Assembly (NCBI GenBank): GCA_019347775.1
Contig: JAHWKP010000003.1
Span: forward strand, 1-28,483
Length of the DNA stretch: 28,483 nt
Source of the DNA: Actinomycetota bacterium
GTDB lineage: Bacteria > Actinomycetota > Acidimicrobiia > Acidimicrobiales > JAHWKP01
Direction: 5' to 3'
Positions 27,854 through 28,483 of the stretch are shown piece by piece. Every line of letters begins with the position of its first letter. Within the stretch, counting starts at the first letter, position 1. The notes beneath the pieces are model-generated. The model saw only the letters and a program-made list of their open reading frames with translations. It made no database searches and was not told the DNA's origin. The position numbers and the translations under genes are program-made.

Positions 27854-28483
27854 TCAGGCAGCGGGCTCGCCCACGTCGAACCTTGGATGACGCAGCAGAG
27901 CTGGAAGCTCCAGCGAGGAGCGTCGCCCGACCGAGGCTGTTACTTCCGGGATCGAGGAGAGCGTGTCCATGATGCCGCCCGGTATCTCGAGCCCGCCTTG
28001 GAGCGTATCCGCCGCTCCGATGGCCTCGACCTTGTAGGGCGCTCGCAACGGACGGCCATCGAGCAGGATCCGGCCGTCCTCGCCGGCAAAGGCGCTTCCG
28101 GCCCCGATGCGTAGGCCGTTGATGGCGATGGCTTCGGCGCCGGCATCGCGCAATTCCTGCACGATGTCGACGAAGCGCTCGTAATCGAGTCTGCGGCCTG
28201 GGTCGTCGATGGTCAGCAGGATCCCGGGGCCTCGCACCGGAACAGTGCCGGCGAGCACCGAAAGCGCGGCCAGTCGTGAGTTGGCGGCCTCTTCGGCCGA
28301 CTCGCCGCGCTGGGTGGACGTCTCCAAATCCTGCAGTTGGAGCCGAAGAGTCGAGATCTCGTCCCGGAGGAGGTCGGCCTCGGTGGTCAGGCCCGACAGA
28401 ATGCGCGCCAGGTCGGCTTCGCTCGCGGTGCGGAGCCGGGATTCGAGGTCCTTGCGTCCGGCGAACCGGCTGACGAAGGCGAA
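27854..28483 (-). CDS. DUF881 family protein, 5' end beyond the window
   Basis: Partial gene; the frame runs uninterrupted to the window edge, so the N-terminus, probably with a transmembrane helix, is missing. The visible part begins with a coiled coil (ADLLRDEISTLRLQLQDLE) and continues into the DUF881 domain: VLAGTVPVRGPGILLTIDDP, VQELRDAGAEAIAINGLRIG, YKVEAIGAADTLQGGLEIPGG. DUF881 proteins are membrane-associated actinobacterial and Bacillota proteins with a possible role in division or envelope growth; the mycobacterial counterpart beside gcvH is Rv1825. A TTG near 28327 is internal, not the start. The stop lies 51 bp before the gcvH start. Confidence 0.88.
   Translation of the reverse strand, partial: FAFVSRFAGRKDLESRLRTASEADLARILSGLTTEADLLRDEISTLRLQLQDLETSTQRGESAEEAANSRLAALSVLAGTVPVRGPGILLTIDDPGRRLDYERFVDIVQELRDAGAEAIAINGLRIGAGSAFAGEDGRILLDGRPLRAPYKVEAIGAADTLQGGLEIPGGIMDTLSSIPEVTASVGRRSSLELPALLRHPRFDVGEPAA

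Noticed and set aside
1..28483. CRISPR arrays, insertion sequences, rRNA or tRNA genes
   Set aside because: No regularly spaced direct repeats, transposase motifs, rRNA sequence or tRNA T-loop (GGTTCGANTCC) contexts were seen on either strand by eye.

Overview
This is a GC-rich chromosomal segment from a bacterium of the phylum Actinomycetota, possibly from class Acidimicrobiia. The phylum call rests on gene content: a HelY-type helicase, DUF4193, DUF4282 and DUF881 proteins, an RsbW-like ATPase, and the block DUF881 - gcvH - garA - ftsR-like merR - bifunctional nuclease - merR. That block follows the order known from Mycobacterium tuberculosis Rv1825-Rv1830. The class is inferred from the lipid-droplet-associated-like protein and the Arg/Gly-rich protein at 12221-13870, and is not proven. 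No rRNA, tRNA, CRISPR array, insertion sequence or prophage gene was recognised.

Layout. 1-2390: a chimeric epimerase/WYL reading frame, signal peptidase I, a glycerophosphodiesterase and a small zinc-ribbon-like protein. 2416-4455: a leucyl-tRNA synthetase that lacks the CP1 editing domain, preceded by what looks like a complete attenuator (Leu-rich leader peptide, GC hairpin, perfect terminator with U tract). 4481-9504: HelY helicase, a protein resembling only the C-terminal lobe of diacylglycerol kinases, and a tandem ThyX-like protein closed by a strong terminator. 9505-15620: an Mce-associated-like membrane protein, the very acidic DUF4193 protein, a hypothetical, GNAT, Nudix, a large Arg/Gly/Pro-rich protein, and a divergent cluster of an RsbW-like ATPase, a GNAT and a conserved hypothetical, then DUF2188. 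15659-20007: an acyl-CoA dehydrogenase divergent from an HxlR regulator with an SCP2-like tail, a truncated phosphotransferase, a methyltransferase, a class II aldolase and DUF4282. 20004-28483, all on the minus strand: DUF881 (cut by the window end), gcvH, garA, ftsR-like, hpt, bifunctional nuclease, merR, a PD-(D/E)XK-like protein, gcvT, gcvPA and gcvPB.

How the parts fit. The last 8.5 kb encodes the H, T and both halves of the P protein of the glycine cleavage system, interleaved with FHA and MerR regulators that in mycobacteria control glutamate/2-oxoglutarate flux and cell division. Many genes here have a TANNNT-like -10 hexamer 6-10 nt before the start codon and no Shine-Dalgarno, which points to frequent leaderless transcripts. 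The most unusual locus is the leucyl-tRNA synthetase: the catalytic core, HIGH and KMSKS motifs, zinc-binding cysteines and C-terminal domain are all present, but the editing domain is replaced by a seven-residue linker.
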